In this document: positions 24,167-33,459 of the stretch, in pieces
How positions within the stretch are numbered: the stretch's first letter is position 1
How the letters are laid out: each line of letters opens with the position of its first letter
Source: Bacteriovorax sp.
Lineage (GTDB): Bacteria > Bdellovibrionota > Bacteriovoracia > Bacteriovoracales > Bacteriovoracaceae
Assembly: GCA_014376445.1 (NCBI GenBank)
Contig: JACMRM010000284.1
Span: 1-35,121, forward strand
DNA: 35,121 nt
Direction: 5' to 3'
Translations under genes and position numbers: made by a program
Notes under the pieces: generated by a model
What the model saw: only the letters and a program-made list of their open reading frames with translations
What the model was told of the DNA's origin: nothing
Database searches by the model: none

Positions 24167-25396
24167 ATGATTATACATATGAATTGGCTTTTAAATACTT
24201 CAAAATTTATTCTTTCTTTCCACACTCCGATGATGCTTTTATGTACATTGTCAGCTGTGGGCTTTGCACTTCTTTTTTTGGCAAAAAAATCAAGCTATCA
24301 ATCTATTAGGTATTTTTTTTACATCCCTGCAAATAAATCACATAATAAAGCTCTTCAACTCGGCGGACTTCCAATTAATATATTAATGATGGCCATAGTA
24401 GTTTGGCTGGCGAATAAAACAACGACGACTGTGCAGGAACAAACTGTACTGTTTTCCTCGCTTGTTCTTTATACAGGCGTTCTATTTTACGGTTACTTTG
24501 ATGATCGTTTTGAAATAAGGCCAATCTTCAAGCTGGCCGGTCAGCTGTTTATTTCACTGACTTTCTCATTGGCAACAGCCCACACACTATATCCTCAAAA
24601 TTCTTCACTTTCATTTTTATTCAATTTTTTTATGATTATGGCAACTATAAATGGAACAAACCTTTTAGATGGTCTTGATACCATGGCCTTTAAAATATTT
24701 GCCGGGACACTTGTGTATTTTGTTTTATTAGCGACAGTAATTTGGTCGCCTACTCTTGCTTATTTCGCGCTAAGCCTTCTGGCAGTTTTAATTCCTTTTT
24801 ATTTTCTAAATCGTCCCCCTGCTAAAGTTTATCTTGGAGAAATCGGAGCGGGCTCACTTGCAATGTCTGCAATCATCCTCTCTAACTTGTCTTTTCTCAC
24901 ATTGACTCAAACTAATCAGCCGCTGAAGGCAAGCACTTATGCAGTACTTCCTTTATTGATACCGGCAATGGAGCTTGCAGTTAGCTTCATAAGAAGATTC
25001 CTAAATAAAAGATCACCTTTTAAGGGAGATCGGCTGCATATTCATCATATTCTTAAAGATCACTATAAACTTTCAAGCACACTTATCACAAATTATTATC
25101 TGACGGCTCAACTTAGTCTCTGCTCAATTGGTGTTTTTATGATTTACAGTGTGGGAAGTCTTTTAGGCGTCGTTGCTACGACGATGATTCTGAGCCTCGT
25201 TCTTCTGAAGTTCGGCCAGAAGCACTGGGTAACGAAAGATCTTATCCCTATTAATTTAAATTCTCTTTTTCAATTAAGCTTAAAAAGTAAGGTTAAGATT
25301 ATCTCGGGGAATGCTCTCAATGATTTTCAGATTCATTTTGTGGATACACCTCATAACGATGACTATACTCAAGAAGAAAAATCACAAGCTTCATAG
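24167..25396 (+). CDS. WecA/MraY-like polyprenyl-phosphate sugar-1-phosphate transferase
   Basis: A roughly 410-residue integral membrane enzyme of the PNPT family that starts repeat-unit synthesis by moving a hexosamine-1-phosphate onto undecaprenyl phosphate. Signatures are LGGLPINI (early GG), YFDDRFEIRP (the DD pair), INGTNLLDGLDTM (catalytic NxxNxxDGxD), PPAKVYLGEIGAGSL (usually FxGDxGS; the Asp is Glu here), and KGDRLHIHHIL (the HIHH donor-recognition motif of WecA/TagO). About ten or eleven membrane helices. I take the ATG at 24167; one at 24179 is equally plausible, and a longer frame back to 24041 would overlap the divergent gene's start. It is the only initiating transferase seen in the window. 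Confidence 0.87.
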   Translation: MIIHMNWLLNTSKFILSFHTPMMLLCTLSAVGFALLFLAKKSSYQSIRYFFYIPANKSHNKALQLGGLPINILMMAIVVWLANKTTTTVQEQTVLFSSLVLYTGVLFYGYFDDRFEIRPIFKLAGQLFISLTFSLATAHTLYPQNSSLSFLFNFFMIMATINGTNLLDGLDTMAFKIFAGTLVYFVLLATVIWSPTLAYFALSLLAVLIPFYFLNRPPAKVYLGEIGAGSLAMSAIILSNLSFLTLTQTNQPLKASTYAVLPLLIPAMELAVSFIRRFLNKRSPFKGDRLHIHHILKDHYKLSSTLITNYYLTAQLSLCSIGVFMIYSVGSLLGVVATTMILSLVLLKFGQKHWVTKDLIPINLNSLFQLSLKSKVKIISGNALNDFQIHFVDTPHNDDYTQEEKSQAS

Positions 25397-25418
25397 TTTT
25401 CATATATAATCTCTATAA

Positions 25419-26513
25419 ATGAAAAAAACACTTTATGTTTCGCCAAATGGGTATATTGGGGGAGCAGAAAAAATTTTAATTCAGATCGCCAGTCTTCACT
25501 TTCAAAATGAAAGTCACGTTCATACCCTTTTCTTTAATTATGGCCTGGCTTCTCAGCAACTAGCTTCAAAAAAAATTCCCCACTTCATTTTAAAAAACTC
25601 TTTTCGTTTATCAAGCCCGATCAGGTTACTTAAGGCGCTCAGGGAAATCAGAAAAATTATTAAAAATGAAAAGATAGAACTTATTCATTCAACGATGGCC
25701 TATGGCCACCTGGTTATGTCACTTGCCAGCTTTGGAATGAACATAAAGCGTGTGTGGTTTCAACATGGACCTGTGAATGGAATACTTGACAAATTCGCTA
25801 GCCTTTTTCCTGTCGACGCTATTTTTTTTAATAGCGAATATCTTTTATTACTCCACAATAGCTCAAACAAATTACAATTTCCTGCCCGCAAAGAAATTAT
25901 CCCTTTAGGAATAGAAAAACCTGCTCATCTGAACCCCGTAAAGAGTTCACTGCTACGTTTTGCTCTTATAGGCAGGCTCTCACCGCTCAAAGGATTTGAT
26001 CGAGTTATAAAAGCACTCATTCAGCTCAAAGATAAGGACTCACTAATTTTAAATAAAATTAAATTGAATATTATCGGTGAGACCAATTATCCACATGAAA
26101 AAATCTACGCTGATAAATTAAAAATTTTAGCCACGAAACTTGGTGCCGTTGTTGAGTTCATCCCGTTTCAAAATGAGATGTCTGTAATTTATAATTCAAA
26201 TGATATTCTGGTTCAGTCTTCACTTTATGGCGAAGGATTCGGACTAGTCTTAGCAGAGGCCATGAGTTACGGGCTGCTTGCTGTCGGGCCTAGCTACGGC
26301 GGTGGAACACAAATTTTAACAAACAAAAAAACAGGTTTATCTTTTGACTTTGCAAAAAGCTCTATCGATGAGCTGGAAATTTTTATGTGTGATCTGATTA
26401 ACAACTTTAAAACCTATTCAGACATCCGTGAAAATGGCCGGAAACTTATAGCGGAAAAATATACAAATGAAATAATGATCGTAAAAATTTTAAAGATATA
26501 TGAACAACTCTAA
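25419..26513 (+). CDS. GT4-family glycosyltransferase
   Basis: A 364-residue GT-B enzyme. NGYIGGAEKILIQIA gives the GGAE acceptor loop, WFQHGPVNG the central His, LIGRLSPLKGFDRVIKAL the donor-domain opening, and EGFGLVLAEAM the E-x7-E motif, followed by YGGGTQIL. The start ATG has no Shine-Dalgarno sequence; a perfect TATAAT at 25405-25410 lies only 8 bases before it, so a near-leaderless transcript is possible, or it is coupled to the WecA-like gene 22 bases upstream. It overlaps the following GT2 gene by 14 bases. A repeat-unit extension role is inferred from context. Confidence 0.9.
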   Translation: MKKTLYVSPNGYIGGAEKILIQIASLHFQNESHVHTLFFNYGLASQQLASKKIPHFILKNSFRLSSPIRLLKALREIRKIIKNEKIELIHSTMAYGHLVMSLASFGMNIKRVWFQHGPVNGILDKFASLFPVDAIFFNSEYLLLLHNSSNKLQFPARKEIIPLGIEKPAHLNPVKSSLLRFALIGRLSPLKGFDRVIKALIQLKDKDSLILNKIKLNIIGETNYPHEKIYADKLKILATKLGAVVEFIPFQNEMSVIYNSNDILVQSSLYGEGFGLVLAEAMSYGLLAVGPSYGGGTQILTNKKTGLSFDFAKSSIDELEIFMCDLINNFKTYSDIRENGRKLIAEKYTNEIMIVKILKIYEQL

Positions 26514-27441
26514 AAAAAATACGATTACAGTTCTTATTCCGACATGGAAGAGGGCAGATAAACTTACATTATGTCTTCAGCATATTTCCAGGCAGTCAAG
26601 AAGTGCTGATGAAGTTGTCGTAGTCATTAGAAAAGAAGACACTTCTTCCCTTGAGATTATAAAAAAATTCAAAGAATTAATGCCTGTATTAAGAGAAGTG
26701 TACACTGAAAAAATCGGCGTCATTGCTGCCGAAAATGCAGGACTCAGAACAATCAAAAATGATCTTATCGCTTTTATAGATGATGATGGCTACGCTCCTT
26801 CGGACTGGTTAAAAAAGATTGATGACTTTTTTTTATCTCATTCTGAAGCGGCTGCTTTTGGCGGATCAGATATTATTGTTTCAGAGCCATGGACATATAC
26901 TGACTTCCCTGCTGAAGTAGTCGGCAAGCTGACATGGTATGGAAAAATTATTGGCAATCATCATAGAAAAGCATTGGGAACATTGCGCACTGTAGAGGTA
27001 CTGAAAGGTGTCAATATGATTTTCAAACGCTCAATGGTGGATTTACTTGATGAAAATCTGGCAGGAGCAGAAGGTCATCTTGGAAACGGTTCACAATGGG
27101 AGCTGGACCTTTGCATGAAAGTTAGGAATAAAAATGGAATGATCTATTTTTCTCCTGATCTAGTCGTCAATCATGACAGCAATCACTCACATCATGACTA
27201 TGTGAAAGCTGCAAAAAATAATACTCATAACCTTTGTTACGTCATGCTTAAGAATTTATCGTTTAGTAAAAAATGTATTTTTCTTTTCTATGCGCTTGCA
27301 ATCGGAAATGTTCAGCTGCCTGGACTCTTAAAAAATGTCAGTGATATTATTTTATGTCCAAAAAAATTCACACTTCAGCTTATCACTTCAAAGTACATTG
27401 GCTTTTTTAGCGGCATCAAAACCTGGTGGCGTCTCCATTGA
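26500..27441 (+). CDS. GT2-family glycosyltransferase
   Basis: A 313-residue GT-A glycosyltransferase. It opens TVLIPTWKRADKL (the nucleotide-binding VxIPTxxR motif), has AENAGL (about 77-82), the metal-binding DDDG (94-97), GGSDIIV and, near the acceptor site, GNGSQWELDLCMKVR (about 196-210), where ED/EWD-type residues serve as the base. A C-terminal hydrophobic region (about 255-275) may bring it to the membrane. The gene starts inside the GT4 gene and ends 54 bases inside the convergent Wzy-like gene, an unusually long tail-to-tail overlap. Donor sugar unknown. Confidence 0.87.
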   Translation: MNNSKKNTITVLIPTWKRADKLTLCLQHISRQSRSADEVVVVIRKEDTSSLEIIKKFKELMPVLREVYTEKIGVIAAENAGLRTIKNDLIAFIDDDGYAPSDWLKKIDDFFLSHSEAAAFGGSDIIVSEPWTYTDFPAEVVGKLTWYGKIIGNHHRKALGTLRTVEVLKGVNMIFKRSMVDLLDENLAGAEGHLGNGSQWELDLCMKVRNKNGMIYFSPDLVVNHDSNHSHHDYVKAAKNNTHNLCYVMLKNLSFSKKCIFLFYALAIGNVQLPGLLKNVSDIILCPKKFTLQLITSKYIGFFSGIKTWWRLH

Positions 27442-28914
27442 GAGCCTGTGTCCCTGAAAACCCATCGCGCACCAGAACCAGAACATGAATGAAACAGGAT
27501 TGTAAGGAATTCCTACACCTCCCCAGTTGGCCAGTACAATGGTAAAAACTGTGATAAAAGCAATAGCTATGACTTTAAAATGCTGTTTCTTTTTTCGCCT
27601 AAACGCATTCACCATCATGCTGAACAGATAACAAGGCATCAGAATAATAATTCCCGCGTAAAAAATTCCGGCCACTCCAAATTCAAGTGCGATGGTTGCC
27701 CAAAGATTATCATAGCTCCAGCTGTAATCCAGATTGTAGACAGGATCATTATCAATTGTCTGTCCCATCAATTCCGTTACAGCATGAGTTCTTCCAGGTC
27801 CAAGACCAATAGGGTTTTCACTGACCTTATCAATTACTGCACGGGTAAGATCGCTGACACCCAATCTGGATTTTTCATAGGTCTTCGTTTCAAAAATTGT
27901 TGTGAATCGCCCAAGAGTCATATCAACAAAACGCTGTTCTACACCTTGTGATAAAAAAGAATAAGTGCCCTGAAGAATAAAAAAGAAAGCAATGAAAGCT
28001 GCAACCATAGTCATTGAACTTTTAAAATTTAATTTGGAAGCCCGCAAATAGATATAAGAAAATTGTGTGAACATTAAAACATATTGAATCATCGCTGTTC
28101 GTACCTGGCACAAAACCAGCATAACAATACTTGAGGCAATAACCAGAAGAAATTCAACCGAACTGATAGGCGCAAGAAAAAAAAGTCCCAGGGTTAAAGG
28201 CAAATATGTTGAAATACCGCCGGCTGCATAAGTTGTTCCGTAGGGTCGAAACGTAAATTTAGTGAAACTGTTAAATCTTAAAATTTCTCCATAATGTGTA
28301 GAAATAGAAAGAATCAGTGGAGTATTTTGAGTGTACTGGTATGCGGAGATAATACCATTTCCAATTGTCAACACACTGACAGTGAGCACCAGTCGTCGGA
28401 AAGCTTTACTAGAAAAATCAAGAGGCGAATCCAGCATGATAAAAAATGTTAAAAAGGGAAGAATATAAACTTTGATCATCGGAATATTAACCCAGACACC
28501 GGCCCCTTTTACGTTAAAGAGCGAAATAGTAAACACAATGAAGTGGGCAAGAATAAAAAATCGCAATAAGTTCGGGAAATTTTTCTCAGGAAATATCTTT
28601 TTATTTTTAATAATATATTTTGCAATAAAGATAACGATTATCAAATCGAACATGATCCGCGCGAGTGGATTGTAGCCGAAAACAACACGCCCCTGCCCTT
28701 CAATAAAAAAGTGTACAAATATCAGGACAAGTGTGTCTTCATATTCAAAGATGACAGCGCCGACTGTAACAATGGCGGTGATGGCGACATAAGTCTGAAG
28801 AACATAGGGAGAGCCAAGGTAATTAAAGATAAAGTAAACAACGACAAGAATCATCGTAAGCCAATAAGCTCTGGTAAATAAGACAGACGTTTTATGAAAC
28901 TGGGGTTTATCCAT
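27388..28914 (-). CDS. Wzy-like O-antigen polymerase/ligase family protein
   Basis: A roughly 508-residue membrane protein with about 11-12 helices and a large extracytoplasmic loop (about 315-410) containing RFVDMTLGRF and NPIGLGPGRTHAV, the loop pattern of the O-antigen ligase/polymerase (Wzy_C/WaaL) superfamily. VLCQVRTAMIQYVLM carries the conserved membrane-edge Arg. In this locus a Wzy-type polymerase role is more likely than lipid A ligase, but sequence alone does not decide. I choose the ATG at 28914, which overlaps the preceding GT4 stop by 8 bases and has AGAAGA upstream; a start at 28947 would overlap more. The 3' end overlaps the GT2 gene by 54 bases. Confidence 0.8.
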   Translation of the reverse strand: MDKPQFHKTSVLFTRAYWLTMILVVVYFIFNYLGSPYVLQTYVAITAIVTVGAVIFEYEDTLVLIFVHFFIEGQGRVVFGYNPLARIMFDLIIVIFIAKYIIKNKKIFPEKNFPNLLRFFILAHFIVFTISLFNVKGAGVWVNIPMIKVYILPFLTFFIMLDSPLDFSSKAFRRLVLTVSVLTIGNGIISAYQYTQNTPLILSISTHYGEILRFNSFTKFTFRPYGTTYAAGGISTYLPLTLGLFFLAPISSVEFLLVIASSIVMLVLCQVRTAMIQYVLMFTQFSYIYLRASKLNFKSSMTMVAAFIAFFFILQGTYSFLSQGVEQRFVDMTLGRFTTIFETKTYEKSRLGVSDLTRAVIDKVSENPIGLGPGRTHAVTELMGQTIDNDPVYNLDYSWSYDNLWATIALEFGVAGIFYAGIIILMPCYLFSMMVNAFRRKKKQHFKVIAIAFITVFTIVLANWGGVGIPYNPVSFMFWFWCAMGFQGHRLSMETPPGFDAAKKANVL

Positions 28915-30076
28915 GATTTTCTTCTGTCGCCTGGAGCATCTTTTCATAAAATAAAGATGCGCTTTTTTCCCATGAAATTTTTTGAAAAAAATCCTTTCGA
29001 TCCTTCGAAATTATATTTTTTTCATTTATGCTGAAAGTTTTAATCTGTGAAAAATCAAAGCTTGTTTCATCAAGAAAGGTTGTATTCGCATCATCGTAAA
29101 GAAGCTCACTAGCTCCTACATTATGTTTCGGCACAAGTATATGAAGCCCCGTAATTGCCGCTTCAAGAATTACCAGACCAAAAGGTTCATAACGTGTAGG
29201 AAAAATAAAATAATCCGCCAGGTTATAGTAGAAGTTAATTTTTTTAGTAAATGGTACATAAAATATCTTCAGCGATTCAGACTTTAATATTTCTTTTGCT
29301 CCTGATTCAGATTTTCCTATAACAATAAACTGTAGGCCAGGATTTTTTTCAAGCAGCCCCATTGCAACATCCAGTCCTTTGCGTTCAAAAGCTCCCACGA
29401 ATAAAAAAACAGGACGAGAAAAATCAATACCGTTTAAACACAGGCCCTCATCACCAAGATCTCTAACGATGGAATCTTTTGGAGCATCAATGACAAAAAA
29501 AGATTTCATGTTAACATTTGAATAGGTCAAAAGAACATTTGTTTCTTTTAGAGAGAATTTTTTTATCAGGTAATCTTTTGAAAACTTCGACAAAACAATA
29601 AATTTCAATCCTGATTTTGTATAAATCAATCTTTCCAGAACGTTGAAATATTTAAAAAGAATCCACTTGTAAAAACGTTTATGACGGCTTGATTTTTTAT
29701 AAAGTTTATTTAACTCATCCCAGTGGTGATGGATAAACTGAATATTAACGATATCGGGAAATAAAAATGCGATCCCGACGCTCAGATGGATTACGTCTTT
29801 TTTACTGCTGAAAAGATAAGTAAAAGCAGTCCAGGTCTGGAAGAAAATTGATTTAAAAATAAATGGATATAAATTTGGAAAGGGAACCTTATCAAAAACT
29901 ATGGTAGCGTCGGGAAAATCAAGTAGCCTGACAGGATCTGTCGCAGTAAATGAGCAAATATGAATTTCAGTAATGCCTGACTTTTGTACTGCAGTTAAGT
30001 GATTCAGCAAATCAATTGTAGCGCGTGTGTGCCCAATCTCCTGGTGAAAGTCATGCACATATAACTTAAGAATCAC
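28907..30076 (-). CDS. GT4-family glycosyltransferase
   Basis: A roughly 389-residue GT-B enzyme. I choose the GTG at 30076 because AGAGGA lies 5 bases upstream; a TTG at 30100 has no such support. The N-terminus is VILKLYVHDFHQEIGHTRAT; IQFIHHHWDEL supplies His residues. The donor domain starts FLFVGAFERKGLDVAM, and EPFGLVILEAA is the E-x7-E motif, followed by NVGASELL. It is co-transcribed with the Wzy-like gene (8-base overlap) and divergent from the next GT4. Donor and acceptor are unknown. Confidence 0.88.
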   Translation of the reverse strand: MILKLYVHDFHQEIGHTRATIDLLNHLTAVQKSGITEIHICSFTATDPVRLLDFPDATIVFDKVPFPNLYPFIFKSIFFQTWTAFTYLFSSKKDVIHLSVGIAFLFPDIVNIQFIHHHWDELNKLYKKSSRHKRFYKWILFKYFNVLERLIYTKSGLKFIVLSKFSKDYLIKKFSLKETNVLLTYSNVNMKSFFVIDAPKDSIVRDLGDEGLCLNGIDFSRPVFLFVGAFERKGLDVAMGLLEKNPGLQFIVIGKSESGAKEILKSESLKIFYVPFTKKINFYYNLADYFIFPTRYEPFGLVILEAAITGLHILVPKHNVGASELLYDDANTTFLDETSFDFSQIKTFSINEKNIISKDRKDFFQKISWEKSASLFYEKMLQATEENHG

Positions 30077-30148
30077 AATGTCCTCTTTGAGAAAAAACAA
30101 TTATACCTTATATTATAGCCTAGAGAATGAAATTTGAGAAAAGTATAT

Positions 30149-31261
30149 ATGAAAATTTTAGTTATAGGTCATAGCCTTGTAGTGGATTCGAATCGCAAAT
30201 TCTGGTCTGTACTTGCAAAAGATCAGCAAGTCGACGTTCATCTTGTCGTACCAAGCGAATGGAATTCAAATCTGGTCAATGCTCTCAAGTTCTGCAAGCA
30301 GTCTGCAACTGACCAAGAGTTAACTATTCATCCTATCCCCGTTTATTTTAAAGGCAGCGGATCGTTTTATTTTTATAAAATCCTTCAGCTTTACAAAATT
30401 TTAGAAAATGAAAAGTATGACGCTATTATTGTGACTCAGGAAACTTGGTCGCTTTCTGCGTTTCAATTAGGATTTCTGAAAAAGATAACAAAAAATGCCA
30501 AAACGCCGGCCCATCTTTCTCTTTGCCAAAATATTATCAAACCGCAATTAAAATTTGCGCAGCCTTTTGAACGTCTTATTACATCTTTTTACGATACACT
30601 TTTTTATTGTGACTCTGCGATCTGCAGTGTTCTGGACTGGAAAAAAATTAGAAATCGTACCGCTTACTGGCCTTTCAGTTTCGACTCAGACATTTACAAA
30701 AGATCATCTGATAAGCTAACCAAAACATTAAAGATCGGTTATCTCGGCCGCATTTCAGAAGAAAAGGGATTGAGATCGCTCATAGCTGCCTTTGAAGAGC
30801 TTCGCGATGAAAATAAAATTCCGGTTCAACTTGTGATTGCGGGCAACGGTCCTCTCAAAGATCTCGCAAAAGGAAAAGATATCGAGTATCTCGGAGTTCT
30901 TCCGCATAACCAGGCACATTTATTTTATCAAAAAATTAATATATTCATTCTTCCTTCTCTCACAATGCCATTCTGGAAAGAACAATTCGGAAGAGTTATT
31001 GTTGAATCTGTAGCCTCAGGTGTTCCCGTGATCGGCAGTAGCTCGGGTGCAATTCCTGAGGTGCTTTCAAAAATCGGATTAAAAACTGTATTTGAAGAAG
31101 GAAATAAAAGTGCATTAAAAAAAGCAATTATTGAACTTTGGGCAGAGATGAACTCTGACCGATGGGGGGAAGAAATGGATCATTATTTTACAAACAACAT
31201 GCAGTTTTCCCATAAAGCGGTAGCTGAAAGAATATATAATGAAATTACAAACCAGCGTTAA
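30149..31261 (+). CDS. GT4-family glycosyltransferase
   Basis: A roughly 370-residue GT-B enzyme. The ATG at 30149, preceded by GAGAAAAG, gives the natural N-terminus MKILVIGHSLVVDSN; a TTG at 30134 would add five residues. QNIIKPQLKF lies in the middle, IGYLGRISEEKGLRSLIAAF opens the donor domain and EQFGRVIVESV is the E-x7-E motif, followed by SSGAIPEVL. The 3' end overlaps the first acyltransferase-3 gene by 23 bases. It is divergent from the GT4 at 28907-30076 across a short AT-rich promoter region (30077-30148) containing two minus-strand TATAAT hexamers. Confidence 0.9.
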   Translation: MKILVIGHSLVVDSNRKFWSVLAKDQQVDVHLVVPSEWNSNLVNALKFCKQSATDQELTIHPIPVYFKGSGSFYFYKILQLYKILENEKYDAIIVTQETWSLSAFQLGFLKKITKNAKTPAHLSLCQNIIKPQLKFAQPFERLITSFYDTLFYCDSAICSVLDWKKIRNRTAYWPFSFDSDIYKRSSDKLTKTLKIGYLGRISEEKGLRSLIAAFEELRDENKIPVQLVIAGNGPLKDLAKGKDIEYLGVLPHNQAHLFYQKINIFILPSLTMPFWKEQFGRVIVESVASGVPVIGSSSGAIPEVLSKIGLKTVFEEGNKSALKKAIIELWAEMNSDRWGEEMDHYFTNNMQFSHKAVAERIYNEITNQR

Positions 31262-32339
31262 TCAGGATCGTCTTTACGGCCTCGATGTTGTCCGTGCTAC
31301 AGCTATTATTTTAGTTGTGCTCTATCACTGGCCAAAGACTGAATCACAGCAGATTTTTAGAATCATCAGCCACTTTGGTTATTTAGGTGTCGATCTTTTC
31401 TTCGTTTTAAGTGGATACTTAATTACTGGACAGTCATTGGGACTTATTTCGAAAGGAAAATTTGGGCTGAAAAGTTTTTACGTCAGACGATTTATGCGCA
31501 CACTTCCAAATTATTACATAATACTGCTTATCAGTGCTTTTCTTGAAGGATTAAACCGTTATGACTGGCGCTATCTTTTTTTCCTGCAGAATATCGGTGG
31601 CATTTACTCATTTACTCATTCATGGTCACTTTGCGTAGAAGAGCATTTTTACTTATTCCTTCCACTAATTCTTATTTTTATTGCCAGGAAAAACTGGTTT
31701 AAATATATTCCTACTCTAACAATAATGATTCTTGCATCTGAAATTATCATTCGATGGATTATCTGGAACAGGCATCGTCCCGATCTTGCCTACGCTGCTG
31801 ATGTTAATCAGGGCTATGAAATATATTTCAAACATCTCTTTTACCCGACCTATACACGACTGGACGGATTGGCGATTGGAAGCTTTCTGGCTTATCTTAA
31901 GCATTTTCAAAAAAGTTTATGGTCTGTTTTAATGGATAAAACGCACTATCTTTTTGCTATGACATTTATTATTCTGCTTCCCGTATTTTATCTGATTTAC
32001 AACAAAACTCATTTCTTTAATTCTGTACTAGGCTATAGTGCGATCTCAATCGGAATGGCTTTTCTTGTTGTCTCTTCTCTTTCTGAAAAATCTGTTCTTC
32101 AAAAAGTTAAAATCCCTGGAATTACTTTTGTCTCGATTTTGAGCTATTCCATTTATCTAACTCATGGACATGCGCTTGATTTAAGTTATTTTATCGGCAA
32201 ACACTTTTCACTTTCTCCTTACGGCCTAATCCAGATAATTCTGCAGACTTTCCTTATTCTTGGAATTGCCTCAATGCTCTATTGGGGATTAGAAAAGCCG
32301 ATTCTTAAAAGAAGGGATATGATCCTGAAAAAAATATAA
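31239..32339 (+). CDS. Acyltransferase-3 (AT3) family O-acyltransferase
   Basis: A 366-residue membrane acyltransferase of the OafA/AT3 family, which uses cytoplasmic acetyl-CoA to O-acylate extracytoplasmic sugars. Marks are GLDVVRATAIILVVLYHW (14-31, essential His30), GVDLFFVLSGYLIT (50-63), FYVRRFMRTLP (80-90, the RxxR motif) and WSLCVEEHFYLFLP (about 130-143). Ten or so hydrophobic helices, with no added SGNH domain. It overlaps the GT4 upstream and is one base from the next AT3 gene. It probably adds acetyl groups to a repeat-unit sugar. Confidence 0.9.
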   Translation: MKLQTSVNQDRLYGLDVVRATAIILVVLYHWPKTESQQIFRIISHFGYLGVDLFFVLSGYLITGQSLGLISKGKFGLKSFYVRRFMRTLPNYYIILLISAFLEGLNRYDWRYLFFLQNIGGIYSFTHSWSLCVEEHFYLFLPLILIFIARKNWFKYIPTLTIMILASEIIIRWIIWNRHRPDLAYAADVNQGYEIYFKHLFYPTYTRLDGLAIGSFLAYLKHFQKSLWSVLMDKTHYLFAMTFIILLPVFYLIYNKTHFFNSVLGYSAISIGMAFLVVSSLSEKSVLQKVKIPGITFVSILSYSIYLTHGHALDLSYFIGKHFSLSPYGLIQIILQTFLILGIASMLYWGLEKPILKRRDMILKKI

Positions 32340-32340
32340 T

Positions 32341-33459
32341 ATGAATCAAAAAATTGAAATTAAAGAATTAACTAGCTTAAGATTTTTAGCGGCCATGCAC
32401 GTTGTGCTTTTTCATAACATGAATATGCTGGGTACCGATATAACCAAACTCCCTAACTGGCTATTGGCGATAATCAGCTACGGTTATTGCGGAGTGACCT
32501 TCTTTTTTGTCTTATCAGGATTTATTCTTGCGTATGTTTATTCAGACAGCATGATGAAGTCAGAGACAAGCAGTGCTCAATTTTATTATGCCCGCTTCTC
32601 GAGAATTTATCCGATTTACTTTTTAGCTTTGATTGTAGATCTTCCAAGAGGAATGGCCTATTTCATTGAAAATCATTCGCCGCTAAAGATGGCCGCGAGC
32701 TCAGTTGCCTATTTAGTAATGCTTCAATCATGGCATCCACGCCTGGCAACTATATGGAACAGTCCTGCATGGTCACTTTCTACAGAAGCTTTCTTCTATC
32801 TTATTTTTCCTTTTGTTCTACCGCACATTATGAAAACCAGAAAAAACATTATCTGGATAATACTTTTCTACATGGTACCACTTATTATTTATTACCTAAT
32901 AACCTCAATCTTCAGATTCAATCTGGAAGCCGGTATTCATGAAGTTTTTTGGAGAAGTTTCCCTCTAATTCGCATGTTTGAATTTTTAATTGGTATTTAC
33001 TTAGGAAAACTTTTTCTTCATGATCACAAAGTAGTTCAAGCAATCAGAAAAAACACCTACTTGTCTGGAATTATTTTTTGGGTTCTTGCCGGAGGAAGTC
33101 TTATGTTGATTACCCAAGAGTCTTTTATACCACAATCACTTTTTCCGAATTTAATTTTACTGCCGGTTTTTTCATTGATGATTTTAATTTTAATAAGCGT
33201 AAAAGTGCCGTTGGCATTTATGCTTAGAAATAAAGCAATGCTTATTCTTGGAAGTTCTAGTTATGCACTTTATATACTTCATGTGCCAATGAAGCCTTAT
33301 ATTGAACGCATCAACGATCTGATTCCATTAAGCTTCACAGGAAGTCCGCTATTCATTTATTTAATTCTAATGGTGGTGATTTCACTAGTAGTTTATTATT
33401 ATATCGAAATCCCTGCCCAAAAAATTCTTAGACAGAAAATTTTCTCGCCCAGGAAATAA
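32341..33459 (+). CDS. Acyltransferase-3 (AT3) family O-acyltransferase
   Basis: A 372-residue AT3 protein of about ten helices. Marks are LTSLRFLAAMHVVLFHN (10-26, His25), GVTFFFVLSGFILAYVYS (51-68), FYYARFSRIYP (81-91) and WSLSTEAFFYLIFP. It starts one base after the stop of the preceding AT3 gene (TAA-T-ATG) with no ribosome binding site, so it is probably translated by re-initiation. Its 3' end overlaps the convergent third AT3 gene by 32 bases. The Thr in VTFFF, where Asp is common, and the Ser-Thr-Glu variant of WSLxxE separate it from its neighbour, suggesting a different acceptor. Confidence 0.9.
   Translation: MNQKIEIKELTSLRFLAAMHVVLFHNMNMLGTDITKLPNWLLAIISYGYCGVTFFFVLSGFILAYVYSDSMMKSETSSAQFYYARFSRIYPIYFLALIVDLPRGMAYFIENHSPLKMAASSVAYLVMLQSWHPRLATIWNSPAWSLSTEAFFYLIFPFVLPHIMKTRKNIIWIILFYMVPLIIYYLITSIFRFNLEAGIHEVFWRSFPLIRMFEFLIGIYLGKLFLHDHKVVQAIRKNTYLSGIIFWVLAGGSLMLITQESFIPQSLFPNLILLPVFSLMILILISVKVPLAFMLRNKAMLILGSSSYALYILHVPMKPYIERINDLIPLSFTGSPLFIYLILMVVISLVVYYYIEIPAQKILRQKIFSPRK

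Noticed and set aside
27580-27951. 123-codon plus-strand frame inside the Wzy-like gene
   Set aside because: Lies fully antisense to a well-supported membrane protein, with no ribosome binding site or recognisable domain.
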